Shown here: piece by piece, positions 14,993 to 24,366 of the stretch
Layout: each line of letters starts with the position of its first letter
How positions within the stretch are numbered: position 1 is the first letter of the stretch
Assembly: GCF_028462495.1 (NCBI RefSeq)
Contig: NZ_JAQOWX010000016.1
Location: forward strand, 5,205-69,204
Direction: 5' to 3'
Source: Roseateles_E sp005503085
GTDB lineage: Bacteria > Pseudomonadota > Gammaproteobacteria > Burkholderiales > Burkholderiaceae_C
Length of the DNA: 64,000 nucleotides
The notes under the pieces: generated by a model
Told to the model about the DNA's origin: nothing
What the model saw: only the letters and a program-made list of their open reading frames with translations
Database searches by the model: none
Translations under genes and position numbers: made by a program

Positions 14993-17900
14993 ATGTCGTT
15001 CATCGCAAGCTTTTCAGCCGCCGCAAGACGTGTTGCACAGCGACCCACCCGCTGGCTGCTGCGGGGGACCCGCTGGGCTCTCGGTCTGGTCTTGCTCGCC
15101 TGGGGCTTGCTCCTGTCGGCCTGGCTGGTCTTGCACTGGGCAATTCTGCCCCACATCAATGATTGGCGCCCCGACCTGGAGCGCATGGCCTCGCAAAGCC
15201 TGGGGCTGACGCTGCGCATCGGCCAGATCGAGGTGCGCTCGGGCGGCTGGATCCCGGCGCTGGAGCTGCGCGATGTGCGTTTGCTGGACCCGGCCGGCCG
15301 CGAGGCGCTGCGCCTGCCCAGGGTCTCGGCGGCCCTGTCGGCGCGCTCGCTGCTGGCCTTGGAACTGCGCTTTTCGCAGCTGCTGATCGACGGCCCCGAG
15401 CTGGAGGTGCGCCGCGATGCCCGGGGCCGGCTGTTCGTGGCCGGCCTGAGCCTGGACGAGGGCGCCACGGCGGCCGGCACCGGCGACGACATGGCCGACT
15501 GGTTCTTCTCCCAGCCCGAGTTCGTGATCCGCCAGGGCCGGCTGCGCTGGGTCGACGAGGGCCGCGCCGCGCCGCCGCTGGAGCTCAGCGCGGTCGACCT
15601 GGTGCTGCGCAACGGCCTGCGCCGCCACGATCTGCGCCTGGATGCCACACCGCCGGCGGCCTGGGGCCAGCGCTTCAGCCTGCGCGGTCGCTTCACCCAG
15701 TCGCTGCTGAAGCGGCCCGCCGAGCTGCAGCACTGGAGCGGCCAGCTCTATGCCGACCTGCCGCATGCCGATCTGCGCCAGCTCAAGCGCCATCTGGACC
15801 TGCCTTTCGAGCTGGAGGAGGGCGACGGCGCGCTGCGCGCCTGGGCCGAGTTCAAGGACGGCCAGCCGAACAGCGTCAGTGCCGATGTGGGCTTGCGCGC
15901 CGTGCGCCTGCGCCTGGGGGCCGAGATGGAGCCGCTGGACCTGACCCGCATCCAGGGCCGGCTCGCGGTGCAGCGGCGCGCCGACGGCTATTCGCTGAGC
16001 GCCACCCAGCTGGGTTTCGAGGGCGCAGACGGCCTGGCCTGGCCGCGCTCGGACTGGTCGCTCTCGCTCAAGCGGGCCGCCGCCAAGCCCGGCCAGCCGC
16101 TGCCGCCGATCAGCGGCGGCGAGCTGCAGGCCCAGCGCCTGGATCTGGCCCTGATGAGCCAGATCGCGACCCGTCTGCCGCTGGGCCAGGCCCAGCGCGA
16201 CTGGCTGGACGAGCTGGCGCCGCAGGGCGTGATCAGCGCGCTGACGGCGCGCTGGGACGGACCGCTGGATGCGCCCGCGAGCTACCGCGTCAAGGCCAGG
16301 GTCGACGGTCTGCAGCTGGCGGCCCAGTCGGCCGAGCAGGGCGTGGGCCGGCCGGGTGTGGCCGGCGCCAGCCTGCAGCTCGAAGCGCATGAGGGCGGCG
16401 GCCAGGCCCGGCTGAGCCTGCAGGACGGGCTGCTGGACCTGCCCGGCGTGTTCGAGGAACCGTTGCTGCCCTTGCAGCGCTTCAACGCGATGCTGAACTG
16501 GCGCATCCAGCCCCGTGCCGGCAAGCCGCCGGCGCTGGAACTGCGGCTCAGCGAGGCCAAGCTGGCCAATGACGATCTGCGCGGCGAGCTGGAGCTGCTG
16601 TGGCGCACCGGCGAGGGCGGCCCGGCGGGGCAGTCGGTCAACGGTCGCGGCGGCCGCTTCCCCGGCCAGCTGGAACTCAACGGCCGGCTCGACCAGGCCA
16701 AGGCGGCGCGGGTGGCGCGCTATCTGCCGCTGGGTGTCGGCGGCGAGGCGCGCGACTATGTGCGGCGCGCGGTGCGCGGCGGCGAGGGCCGCCAGGTGCA
16801 GTTCCGGGTGCGCGGCGATCTGTGGGACTTCCCTTTCGACAGCAGCCCGGCCGGCCAGTTCCGCATCGCGGTCCAGGCCCATGATGTCGATCTGGCCTAT
16901 GTGCCCGATTCCAGCTGGCCGGCGATGGAGCAGGTCAACGGCGAGCTGGTGTTCGAGCGCGGCAGCATGCGCATCCGCAATGCCCGCGCCAAGGTGCTGG
17001 GCTATGAGCTCAGCGCGGTCAACGGCGGTATCAAGGACCTGGTGCAGCACCCGGTGCTGGCGCTGGAGGGCAGCGGGCGCGGGCCCATGGCCGAGCTGCT
17101 GCGCTTCATCAAGCTCTCGCCGGTGGGCGAGTGGATAGGCAAGGGCCTGCAGGACGCCACGGCCAGTGGTGCCGCCACGCTGAAGCTGGCGCTGCAGATC
17201 CCGCTCGACGATGTCGAGCGCAGCACGGTCAAGGGCAGCGTGACACTGGGCGGCAACGATGTGCGGCTGGGGCCGCAGCTGCCATTGCTGGCCGGGGCCC
17301 GGGCGCGCATCGAGTTCGACCGCCGCAGCGTCACGGTGCAGGGCGGCGCGGCCCGGGTGCTGGGCGGCGACGCCACTTTCGAGGGCGGCAGCCAGCGCGA
17401 CGGCAGCCTGCGCTTTGCCGGCCAGGGTCTGGTCACGGCCGAAGGCCTGCGGCGCGCCGGCGAGCTGGGCCTGGCGGCGCGGCTGGCCCAGCAGATGGGC
17501 GGGCAGACCGCCTACCGCCTGCAGCTGGGCATCAAGGAGGGTCAGACCGAGTTCACGCTGACGAGCAGCCTGCAAGGCCTGTCGCTGGACCTGCCGGCGC
17601 CGCTGCGCAAGGAGGCGGACGCGGCGCTGCCGCTGCGCCTGCAGAGCACGCTGCTGGCCGGCAAGCGTGACGAGCTGCGGCTGGAGCTGGGCAGCCTGGT
17701 GCTGGCCCAGTACCAGCGCGACATCAGCGTCGATCCGCCCCGGGTGCTGGCCGGCGCGCTGGCGCTGCAGGACAAGCTGCCGGCGCTGCCGGCTCAGGGC
17801 GTGAGCCTGCAGGCGACGCTGGACCGGGTCGATCTCGACGCCTGGCAGGCGCGCGTGCAAAGCCTGCTGGGCGGTACGGCCGCCGCGTCGTCCGCCCTGG

Positions 17901-19033
17901 GCGGGACTGCAGAAATGGGCGGCTATGTGCCGACCCAGATCGCGCTGCGCGCCCGCGAGCTGCAGCTGGGCGGGCGCACGCTGACCCGGCTGGTGGCCGG
18001 CATCACCCATGCGCCCGAGCAGCACAGCTGGCGCATCAATCTGGACGCCGAGCAACTCAACGGCTATCTGGAGCTGCGCAGCGCCCACGACAAGCAGCCC
18101 GGTCGCGTCTACGCGCGGCTGGCGCGGTTGTCGCTGCCCAAGAGCGAGGCCGACGAGGTCAGCACCCTGCTGGAAAAACCCAGCGACAGCGTGCCGACCC
18201 TGGACATCGTGATCGAGGACTTCGAGCTGCGTGGCAAGCGCCTGGGCCGGGTCGAGGTCGAGGCCTCGCTGCACGGGGCGCAGCGCGAATGGCGGCTGAA
18301 CAAGCTGCAGCTCAAGCACCCCGACGCGCTGCTCAATGCCAGCGGCCGCTGGCTGGCCGACGGCACGGGGCGGCGGCGCACGCTGCTGGACTGGAAGCTC
18401 GATGTGGCCGACGCCGGCAATCTGCTGGAGCGCCTCGGCCAGGGTCGGGTCTTGCGCGGCGGCAAGGGCGAGCTGACCGGTCAGCTCGCCTGGCTGGGCT
18501 CGCCGCTGAGCCCGGACTATCCCAGCATGGGGGGGCAGCTGAAGGTGGCGCTGGATGCCGGCCAGTTCCTGCAGGCCGAGCCGGGCGTGGGCCGGTTGCT
18601 GGGCATCCTGAGTCTGCAGTCGCTGCCGCGCCGGCTGACCCTGGACTTCCGCGATGTGTTCAGCGAGGGCTTTGCCTTCGACGGCTTCGGCGGCGACATC
18701 AAGATCGAGCGCGGCGTGGCCAGCAGCGAGAACCTGCGCATGAGCGGGGTGCAGGCGGTGGTCGTGATGGAGGGCCATGCCGACCTGGCGCGCGAGACCC
18801 AGGACCTGCGCGTCGTGGTCGTGCCCGAGATCAATGCCGGTGGCGCCTCGCTGGCCTATGCGGCCATCAATCCGGCCGTCGGCCTGGGCACCTTCCTGGC
18901 CCAGCTGGTGCTGCGCAAGCCGATGATGGCGGCCAACACCCGCGAGTTCCATGTCACCGGCAGCTGGGATGATCCCAAGGTCGAGAAAGTGGACCGCAAG
19001 GCCGGCGCCGAGGCGGCGGCGTCGGCGCCCTGA
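14993..19033 (+). CDS. yhdP: YhdP-family AsmA-like outer-membrane lipid transport protein
   Basis: The product has 1346 residues from ATG 14993, which begins just before the single N-terminal membrane anchor (GLVLLAWGLLLSAWLVLHW). The open frame extends to 12914 but only as the shadow of glnE. After the anchor comes a long beta-rich periplasmic body, as in the AsmA/TamB/YhdP bridge proteins. It ends with the YhdP-typical NTREFHVTGSWDDPKVEKV. YhdP is held to carry phospholipids across the periplasm to the outer membrane. The yhdP-nitrilase order downstream is common in this group, and the next gene starts 15 bp later, so they share a transcript. Confidence 0.92.
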   Translation: MSFIASFSAAARRVAQRPTRWLLRGTRWALGLVLLAWGLLLSAWLVLHWAILPHINDWRPDLERMASQSLGLTLRIGQIEVRSGGWIPALELRDVRLLDPAGREALRLPRVSAALSARSLLALELRFSQLLIDGPELEVRRDARGRLFVAGLSLDEGATAAGTGDDMADWFFSQPEFVIRQGRLRWVDEGRAAPPLELSAVDLVLRNGLRRHDLRLDATPPAAWGQRFSLRGRFTQSLLKRPAELQHWSGQLYADLPHADLRQLKRHLDLPFELEEGDGALRAWAEFKDGQPNSVSADVGLRAVRLRLGAEMEPLDLTRIQGRLAVQRRADGYSLSATQLGFEGADGLAWPRSDWSLSLKRAAAKPGQPLPPISGGELQAQRLDLALMSQIATRLPLGQAQRDWLDELAPQGVISALTARWDGPLDAPASYRVKARVDGLQLAAQSAEQGVGRPGVAGASLQLEAHEGGGQARLSLQDGLLDLPGVFEEPLLPLQRFNAMLNWRIQPRAGKPPALELRLSEAKLANDDLRGELELLWRTGEGGPAGQSVNGRGGRFPGQLELNGRLDQAKAARVARYLPLGVGGEARDYVRRAVRGGEGRQVQFRVRGDLWDFPFDSSPAGQFRIAVQAHDVDLAYVPDSSWPAMEQVNGELVFERGSMRIRNARAKVLGYELSAVNGGIKDLVQHPVLALEGSGRGPMAELLRFIKLSPVGEWIGKGLQDATASGAATLKLALQIPLDDVERSTVKGSVTLGGNDVRLGPQLPLLAGARARIEFDRRSVTVQGGAARVLGGDATFEGGSQRDGSLRFAGQGLVTAEGLRRAGELGLAARLAQQMGGQTAYRLQLGIKEGQTEFTLTSSLQGLSLDLPAPLRKEADAALPLRLQSTLLAGKRDELRLELGSLVLAQYQRDISVDPPRVLAGALALQDKLPALPAQGVSLQATLDRVDLDAWQARVQSLLGGTAAASSALGGTAEMGGYVPTQIALRARELQLGGRTLTRLVAGITHAPEQHSWRINLDAEQLNGYLELRSAHDKQPGRVYARLARLSLPKSEADEVSTLLEKPSDSVPTLDIVIEDFELRGKRLGRVEVEASLHGAQREWRLNKLQLKHPDALLNASGRWLADGTGRRRTLLDWKLDVADAGNLLERLGQGRVLRGGKGELTGQLAWLGSPLSPDYPSMGGQLKVALDAGQFLQAEPGVGRLLGILSLQSLPRRLTLDFRDVFSEGFAFDGFGGDIKIERGVASSENLRMSGVQAVVVMEGHADLARETQDLRVVVVPEINAGGASLAYAAINPAVGLGTFLAQLVLRKPMMAANTREFHVTGSWDDPKVEKVDRKAGAEAAASAP

Positions 19034-19047
19034 ACGGAGATTTGACG

Positions 19048-19845
19048 ATGATGAAGATTGCAGCGATCCAGATGGTGTCCGGGCCCGATGTGGCCCTGAA
19101 CCTGGCGCGGGCGCGCCACTGGCTGGCCGAGGCGGCCGCGCAGGGCGCGCGGCTGGCGGCGCTGCCTGAGTATTTCTGCCTGATCGGGCTGAAGGACGAG
19201 GACAAGCTGGCGATTGCCGAGGCCCCGGGCGCCGGGCCCATCCAGCAGGCGCTGGCCGACGCGGCGCGCGAGCTGGGCCTGTGGATCATCGGCGGCACGC
19301 TGCCGCTGCGCACGGCCGATCCGGCGCGGGTGCGCAACAGCTGCATCGTCTGGGCGCCCGATGGCACGCAGGCCGCGCGCTACGACAAGATGCATCTGTT
19401 TTGCTACGACAACGGCCGCGAGCGCTATGACGAGGGCCGGGTGCTGCAGGCCGGCGAGGCGCCGGTGGCGGCCCAGGTCGAGGGCCTGCGCGTCGGGCTG
19501 TCGGTCTGCTACGACCTGCGCTTTCCCGAGCTCTACCGCGGCCTCGGGCCGCTGGACCTGATCAGCGTGCCCGCCGCCTTCACCCACACCACCGGCCAGG
19601 CCCATTGGGAGCTGCTGCTGCGCGCGCGAGCGGTCGAAAACCTCGCTTATCTCATCGCACCGGCCCAGGGCGGCACGCATCAGAATGGACGCCGGACCTG
19701 GGGCCACACGATGATCGTCGACCCCTGGGGCGAGGTGCTGGCATGCCTGCCCGAGGGCGAGGGCGTGGTGCTGGCAGAGATCGACACGGCACGGCTGGCC
19801 CGGCTGCGGCAGCAGCTGCCGGCCCTGCAACACAGGCGTTTGTGA
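19048..19845 (+). CDS. Carbon-nitrogen hydrolase, Nit1/omega-amidase type
   Basis: The product has 265 residues from ATG 19048, with a GGAG site 8 bp upstream. The Glu-Lys-Cys triad of nitrilase-superfamily amidases is visible: LPEYF, YDKMHLF and SVCYDLRFPELYR. This branch hydrolyses deaminated glutathione or omega-amides and acts as a metabolite repair enzyme. It is cytoplasmic. The stop codon TGA overlaps the ATG of the following lipoprotein gene by one base, so translation is likely coupled. Confidence 0.92.
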   Translation: MMKIAAIQMVSGPDVALNLARARHWLAEAAAQGARLAALPEYFCLIGLKDEDKLAIAEAPGAGPIQQALADAARELGLWIIGGTLPLRTADPARVRNSCIVWAPDGTQAARYDKMHLFCYDNGRERYDEGRVLQAGEAPVAAQVEGLRVGLSVCYDLRFPELYRGLGPLDLISVPAAFTHTTGQAHWELLLRARAVENLAYLIAPAQGGTHQNGRRTWGHTMIVDPWGEVLACLPEGEGVVLAEIDTARLARLRQQLPALQHRRL

Positions 19846-20399
19846 TGGTGACGAGCAGGCGGAGTTTGTTGATCGCGACCGGATGTCTGGCCGGGCTGGC
19901 CGCCTGCGGCACGGCCTCGCAATCGCACAAGATGGCGCTGGCCCCGGCCGATGCGCTGCAGCTGCGCGGCTTCATGCCCGAGGGTCTGCGCGGCCAGGTG
20001 GCGCTGGCCGATGTCAGCGGCGGCGCCGAGACCGGCCGCTGGTGGGGCTCCAAGGTCAGCAGCCTGGCGCTGGAGCATGCGCTGGAGGAGTCGCTGCGGG
20101 CCGTCGGCCTGTGGGCGCCGAGCCCGCCGGCGGCGCGCTACCGGCTCAAGGCCCAGCTGCTGGCACTGTCGCAGCCGCTGGTGTCGCTGGACACCGAGGT
20201 CGCCAGCGCGGTGCATTTCAGCCTGGTCGAGCAGAGCGGCGGGGCCGTGGTCTACCAGCGCAGCGTGCGCACGGTGCACAAGGCCGAGTTCAGCGAGGCC
20301 CTGCTTTCGCATCCGGAGCGCCTGCGCCTGGCCAACGAGGGCGCGGTCCGCCAGGCCATCCAGCTGATGCTGCGCGATCTGGCCAATCTGCGGCCCTGA
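19845..20399 (+). CDS. Putative lipoprotein of unknown function
   Basis: The product has 184 residues. A lipoprotein signal (RRSLLIATGCLAGLAAC) places the lipid-modified Cys near residue 21, so it is anchored in the envelope. The body has no recognised motif apart from a mixed alpha/beta pattern ending LANEGAVRQAIQLMLRDLA. The start ATG overlaps the stop of the nitrilase gene by 1 bp, making it the last gene of the yhdP unit. An accessory role to lipid transport is possible from context only. Confidence 0.75.
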   Translation: MVTSRRSLLIATGCLAGLAACGTASQSHKMALAPADALQLRGFMPEGLRGQVALADVSGGAETGRWWGSKVSSLALEHALEESLRAVGLWAPSPPAARYRLKAQLLALSQPLVSLDTEVASAVHFSLVEQSGGAVVYQRSVRTVHKAEFSEALLSHPERLRLANEGAVRQAIQLMLRDLANLRP

Positions 20400-20480
20400 C
20401 TCAGCCCGGGGTGGAGTGGCCGCTTGTCTCGTCGGGGCGGCGGGCCTGAGAATGAGTCACCCTCCGTCCGCAGGTCCCTC

Positions 20481-22268
20481 ATGAGCCATTTGCCTGATGT
20501 TTCCATCTTGGCTGAGCAACTTGTGCATCGACGCCAGACCCTGCTGGTCGTCGACATGGTGGAGTCGGTTCGGCTGATGCATGAAAACGAGGTTGATGTG
20601 GTGTGGCGCTGGCGGACCTTGGTCGGCCAAGTGCGCGAGACCCTGCTGCCGGTTTACGGCGGCCGTATGGTGAAGAGCCTCGGGGATGGCTTGCTGTTGG
20701 TGTTTGCTGATATTGCCCCGGCTGTGGAGGCGGCGCTCGCGATCCAGCGCCTGCCCGAAGCGCTGAACAGGGATCGCTCAGCGCATGAGCTCTTGCTGCT
20801 CCGGGTCGGAGTTCACACCGCCGATGTGATGATCGACGAACTGGATGTCTACGGCTCCGGTGTCAATGTTGCGGCGCGTCTTGCCGCAATGGCCGGACCC
20901 GGCGAAGTGATCGTTTCAGTCGAAGTACGCGATTCATTGGCCGATGGCTTGAACGCCGATATCCAAGACTTGGGGGACTGCTACCTGAAGAACCTGCCCG
21001 AACCTCTGCGTGCCTTCAGGCTACGGCCGCCCGATTCAAGCCGGCTACGCCTGATGCCCGATATGGTGAGCCATCAAGTGGGGCTGGCTGTCATTCCGCC
21101 CCGGGTGCCATTCGGCACCAAGGCATCGGACCAGGCGCTGGGTGATGCACTGGCCGATGACATCATCACCTCATTGTCACGGTGTCCCGGCTTGCGTCTG
21201 GTATCGCGTCTTTCCTGCTCGGCATTGAGGCTGGGCCACTACAGCCTAGACGACTATCGTCGTCTGCTCGGCGTCAACTATGTTTTGAGCGGCAGTCTAA
21301 TCAGCCATGGCGACAAGGTTCGGGTTCATCTGGAGTTGGTGGAACTGCGCAGTGCCGCTGTGCTTTGGTCCGGCACCGAGTCGGCGCTTGTGGACGCGCT
21401 TTTTGCTGGGCAGGATGAGATGGTGCCGGCCATTGTTGCCCAAGTGAGCCGTGCCATCGCCAGCCAAGAAACGCAACGTACACGGAGGCTGCCTTTACCC
21501 AGTCTGGAGGCATTCACGCTCTACATCGGTGGCGTGACCCTGCTCCATCGGTTGAATGCAAGTGACTTTGAGGCCTCACATGCCTTGCTGGATCACCTGG
21601 CCCAGCGCGTACCACGCAGCGCCGCTCCGCTGGCCATGCTTGGGAAGTGGCATTTGATGAAATTGCTGCAAGGTTGGACGAATGACGCACGTCACGAGGG
21701 GCTGCAAGCCCAAGCGATGGCGCGGCGCGCCTTGGATCTGCAGCCAGATCATGCCTTTGCGTTGGCTACCGATGCCCTTATCACCGCTCATTTCGGAACC
21801 GATCTGCTGGCCGCCCGGCAGCGCGGCGAGTTGGCTATTCAGGTGGATCCGCAGGAACCGCATGGCTGGCGGGTCCTGGCCGGCATTCATAGCTATTTGG
21901 GTGACGGTAGTGCTGCGGAACGGTGTGCGCTGCATGCCATCATGCTCTCCCCTCTGGATCCGCTCCGTTTCCAGTTCGACACCATGGCTGGGGCTGCCAT
22001 GCTCGCTAGCAAAAAGTACCAGGACGCCGAACAGTGGGCGCGGCTGTCATTGCAGCGTAATCGGATGCATGTTGCCTCCCACCGCTTGCTGACGATCTCT
22101 CTGGCCTTGGCCGGCAAACTTTCGCAGTCGAGGGCCGCCGCTGCCGACTTACTACGCATCAGCCCCGAGTTTCGGCTTCGGACCTATGCCCAACAGTACC
22201 CTGGCCGCGACCAGCCTCATGCCCGGGCCTATCTCGAAGCTCTGCGCGTTGCGGGCCTGCCAGAGTGA
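20481..22268 (+). CDS. Class III adenylate/guanylate cyclase with TolB/FlgO-like and TPR parts
   Basis: The product has 595 residues from ATG 20481. Residues of about 15-185 form the cyclase domain: LLVVDMVESVRLM holds the first metal Asp, VKSLGDGLLLVF the second and the substrate Lys, and YGSGVNVAARLAAM the catalytic Asn and Arg. Residues of about 215-335 resemble the FlgO/TolB-type region often fused to these cyclases (DALADDIITSLSRCPG). The last 250 residues are TPR-like helices. No membrane helix is seen. It should make cAMP or cGMP in the cytoplasm. It is 26 bp upstream of a PAP2-type gene, so they are probably cotranscribed. Base composition is less GC-rich than in neighbouring genes. 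Confidence 0.85.
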   Translation: MSHLPDVSILAEQLVHRRQTLLVVDMVESVRLMHENEVDVVWRWRTLVGQVRETLLPVYGGRMVKSLGDGLLLVFADIAPAVEAALAIQRLPEALNRDRSAHELLLLRVGVHTADVMIDELDVYGSGVNVAARLAAMAGPGEVIVSVEVRDSLADGLNADIQDLGDCYLKNLPEPLRAFRLRPPDSSRLRLMPDMVSHQVGLAVIPPRVPFGTKASDQALGDALADDIITSLSRCPGLRLVSRLSCSALRLGHYSLDDYRRLLGVNYVLSGSLISHGDKVRVHLELVELRSAAVLWSGTESALVDALFAGQDEMVPAIVAQVSRAIASQETQRTRRLPLPSLEAFTLYIGGVTLLHRLNASDFEASHALLDHLAQRVPRSAAPLAMLGKWHLMKLLQGWTNDARHEGLQAQAMARRALDLQPDHAFALATDALITAHFGTDLLAARQRGELAIQVDPQEPHGWRVLAGIHSYLGDGSAAERCALHAIMLSPLDPLRFQFDTMAGAAMLASKKYQDAEQWARLSLQRNRMHVASHRLLTISLALAGKLSQSRAAAADLLRISPEFRLRTYAQQYPGRDQPHARAYLEALRVAGLPE

Positions 22269-22294
22269 AGCCCCCAAACCTCTAGGACCTCGCA

Positions 22295-23260
22295 ATGGAC
22301 ACAGAAGACCGGTCGTTTGAGTCAATCCACTGGCCGCCTTATGGGGAGATGCATGCCGAAATGCTGAGCTATCTGGCCAGCAACGCCCAACCGAAGGGGT
22401 TTCGGTTGACACCGCAGAGCAGCACCGATGCGACACCCCAGGAATGGCTGTCCTGGCTCGAAAATCTGACCAACACGATCGCCGGCTTTCTATGGCCGCG
22501 TTACGATGACAGGGGCTGGCATGGTGCATCACAGCAACACATGCTGGCACTGACTCGTGCTGACTTGCAGGTAATGGATGGTCTGCGTCCTTGTCTGACT
22601 CAGGCTATCAGCCATTGCCGCAGCGGTCATTGCACGGCCCAGCATCTGGCGCTGTTTGAACAAGAGGATCAAAACGCGCCTGTGGCAACTTTGGCGGAAT
22701 ACGACGCCAGCTTCTATGCGCACCACGGCAGTCGCTTTCGCGCGGCTGTGGTGACCGGCGGCGCGGACATCGCGCGACCTTTGTCGCTTCATTTGAAGAG
22801 ACGCTTGCAGCGCCCACGTCCCTATCAGGCCAGTTGTTTGCTCGGGCAGGTCGGGTTTTCCTATCGTCTGGCCAAGTCAGGTGTGACACCTTCGATGGTC
22901 AGTGGTCACTGTCTACAAGGTGTGCTGGCTCTCTGCCAGGTGTTGATCAGTCTGTCATCTGAGTTGGCATCGGACTCGATAGCACAGGCCTGCGTGCGTC
23001 AGTTCCTGATTGACACCGGTGATCGACGCGTCTTTGCCGGTGTCCACTACCCCTCAGACAATCTGGGCTCCTGGTACGCAGCGCTCTGTCTGTGTCCGCA
23101 TGTATTCGGTGTCGATGCCCAGCGGGTCAAATCGGCGTTGTGGGACGCGATCAATTCACACAGCCTGGTTCTCCGCGCCATGCGGGCGGCAGGGGATCCG
23201 GTCTACCTGCCCTTGCTGGCAGAACTGCAAGCAGAGGCGGCCCGTCAGGTGCCCAGTTGA
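22295..23260 (+). CDS. PAP2/vanadium-haloperoxidase-fold protein
   Basis: The product has 321 residues. All three acid-phosphatase motifs are present: KRRLQRPRP (K-x6-RP), TPSMVSGHCLQG (the PSGH-type loop with an insertion, as in haloperoxidases) and RRVFAGVHYPSD (R-x5-H-x3-D). The active site therefore looks complete. There is no signal peptide and no membrane helix, unlike lipid phosphatases of this fold, so a soluble phosphatase or haloperoxidase is likely. It follows the cyclase gene by 26 bp. The pairing suggests a shared regulatory or stress role, but the substrate is unknown. Confidence 0.75.
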   Translation: MDTEDRSFESIHWPPYGEMHAEMLSYLASNAQPKGFRLTPQSSTDATPQEWLSWLENLTNTIAGFLWPRYDDRGWHGASQQHMLALTRADLQVMDGLRPCLTQAISHCRSGHCTAQHLALFEQEDQNAPVATLAEYDASFYAHHGSRFRAAVVTGGADIARPLSLHLKRRLQRPRPYQASCLLGQVGFSYRLAKSGVTPSMVSGHCLQGVLALCQVLISLSSELASDSIAQACVRQFLIDTGDRRVFAGVHYPSDNLGSWYAALCLCPHVFGVDAQRVKSALWDAINSHSLVLRAMRAAGDPVYLPLLAELQAEAARQVPS

Positions 23261-23361
23261 AGTGCTGAATTTGCTTATTGCGATTCCGTTCTTGGAAATC
23301 TAGGGTTTTCCACTAGCATCGCGGGCTGCGAATTTGACGGGGCCAGGCCCCGCCGTCCCCG

Positions 23362-24366
23362 GTGATAGAACTCGACGACATCCACAAATCCTTCCGCCTT
23401 GGCGAGCGCCAGGTGCCGGCGCTGCGGGGCTTGAGCCTGCGGGTCGAGCCTGGCGAGGTGTTCGGCATCATCGGCGCCTCGGGCGCCGGCAAGAGCACCC
23501 TGCTGCGCGTGATCAATCTGCTGGAGCGGCCCGACAGCGGCGCCGTGCGGGTGGCCGGTGCCGAGCTGCTGGGCCTGGATGAGGCGGGTCTGCGTGCCGC
23601 GCGCCAGCGCATCGGCATGATCTTCCAGCACTTCAATCTGCTGTCCAGCAAGACCGTGGCCCAGAACGTGGCCTGGCCGCTGGTGATCGCCGGCCGGCCG
23701 GTTGCCGAGATCGTCCCGCGCGTGGCCGAGTTGCTGGCCCGCGTCGGCCTGAGCGCCCACGCCGACAAATACCCGACCCAGCTTTCCGGCGGGCAGAAGC
23801 AGCGTGTCGGCATCGCCCGCGCGCTGGCCACGAAACCGCAGGTGCTGCTGTGCGACGAAGCCACCAGCGCGCTGGACCCCGAGACCACCCGCGATGTGCT
23901 GGACCTGCTGGCCGAGATCAACCAGGAGCTGGGCCTGACCATCGTGTTGATCACCCATGAGATGGAGGTGGTGCGGCGGGTCTGCGACCGGGTCGCGGTG
24001 CTGGAGGCCGGCCGCATCGTCGAGCAGGGCGAGGTGGCGCGGGTCTTTCTTCATCCCCGCGAGGCGGTGACGCGGCGCTTTGTGCTGGAGGCCGAGCATG
24101 TCGACGAGCAGGCGCAATTGGATGATTACACCCATGTGCCGGGCCGGCTGCTGCGCCTGACCTTCCGGGGCGAGCGCACCTATGAGCCGCTGCTGGGCGA
24201 GGTGGCGCGGCGCGCCGGCATCGACTTCGGCATCCTGTCGGGCCGCATAGCCCGCATCAAGACCGTGCCCTATGGCCAGCTGACGATCTCGGTGACCGGC
24301 GGCGATCTGGCCGCCGCCGAGGCGCTGCTGAGCGAGCGCGGTGTCACGGTGGAGGTGCTGCGCTGA
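23362..24366 (+). CDS. metN: Methionine ABC transporter ATP-binding protein
   Basis: The product has 334 residues from GTG 23362. Walker A (GASGAGKSTLLRVIN), signature (LSGGQKQRVGIA), Walker B (VLLCDEATSALDPE) and the switch His (LITHEMEVVRR) are intact. The C-terminal 90 residues are the NIL domain that binds methionine and inhibits uptake when it is abundant. No good ribosome site precedes the GTG, so the exact start is less sure. The stop TGA overlaps the metI ATG. No recognisable SAM riboswitch lies in the 100 bp upstream. Confidence 0.95.
   Translation: MIELDDIHKSFRLGERQVPALRGLSLRVEPGEVFGIIGASGAGKSTLLRVINLLERPDSGAVRVAGAELLGLDEAGLRAARQRIGMIFQHFNLLSSKTVAQNVAWPLVIAGRPVAEIVPRVAELLARVGLSAHADKYPTQLSGGQKQRVGIARALATKPQVLLCDEATSALDPETTRDVLDLLAEINQELGLTIVLITHEMEVVRRVCDRVAVLEAGRIVEQGEVARVFLHPREAVTRRFVLEAEHVDEQAQLDDYTHVPGRLLRLTFRGERTYEPLLGEVARRAGIDFGILSGRIARIKTVPYGQLTISVTGGDLAAAEALLSERGVTVEVLR

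Noticed and set aside
15014..18952. 1312-codon open frame opposite yhdP
   Set aside because: It is the antisense shadow of a high-GC gene, with Gln/Arg/Leu-rich low-complexity composition and no domain.
23261..23361. Possible SAM or methionine riboswitch before metN
   Set aside because: Only about 100 bp are available, and apart from a GGGGCC-GGCCCC hairpin no riboswitch core could be recognised.
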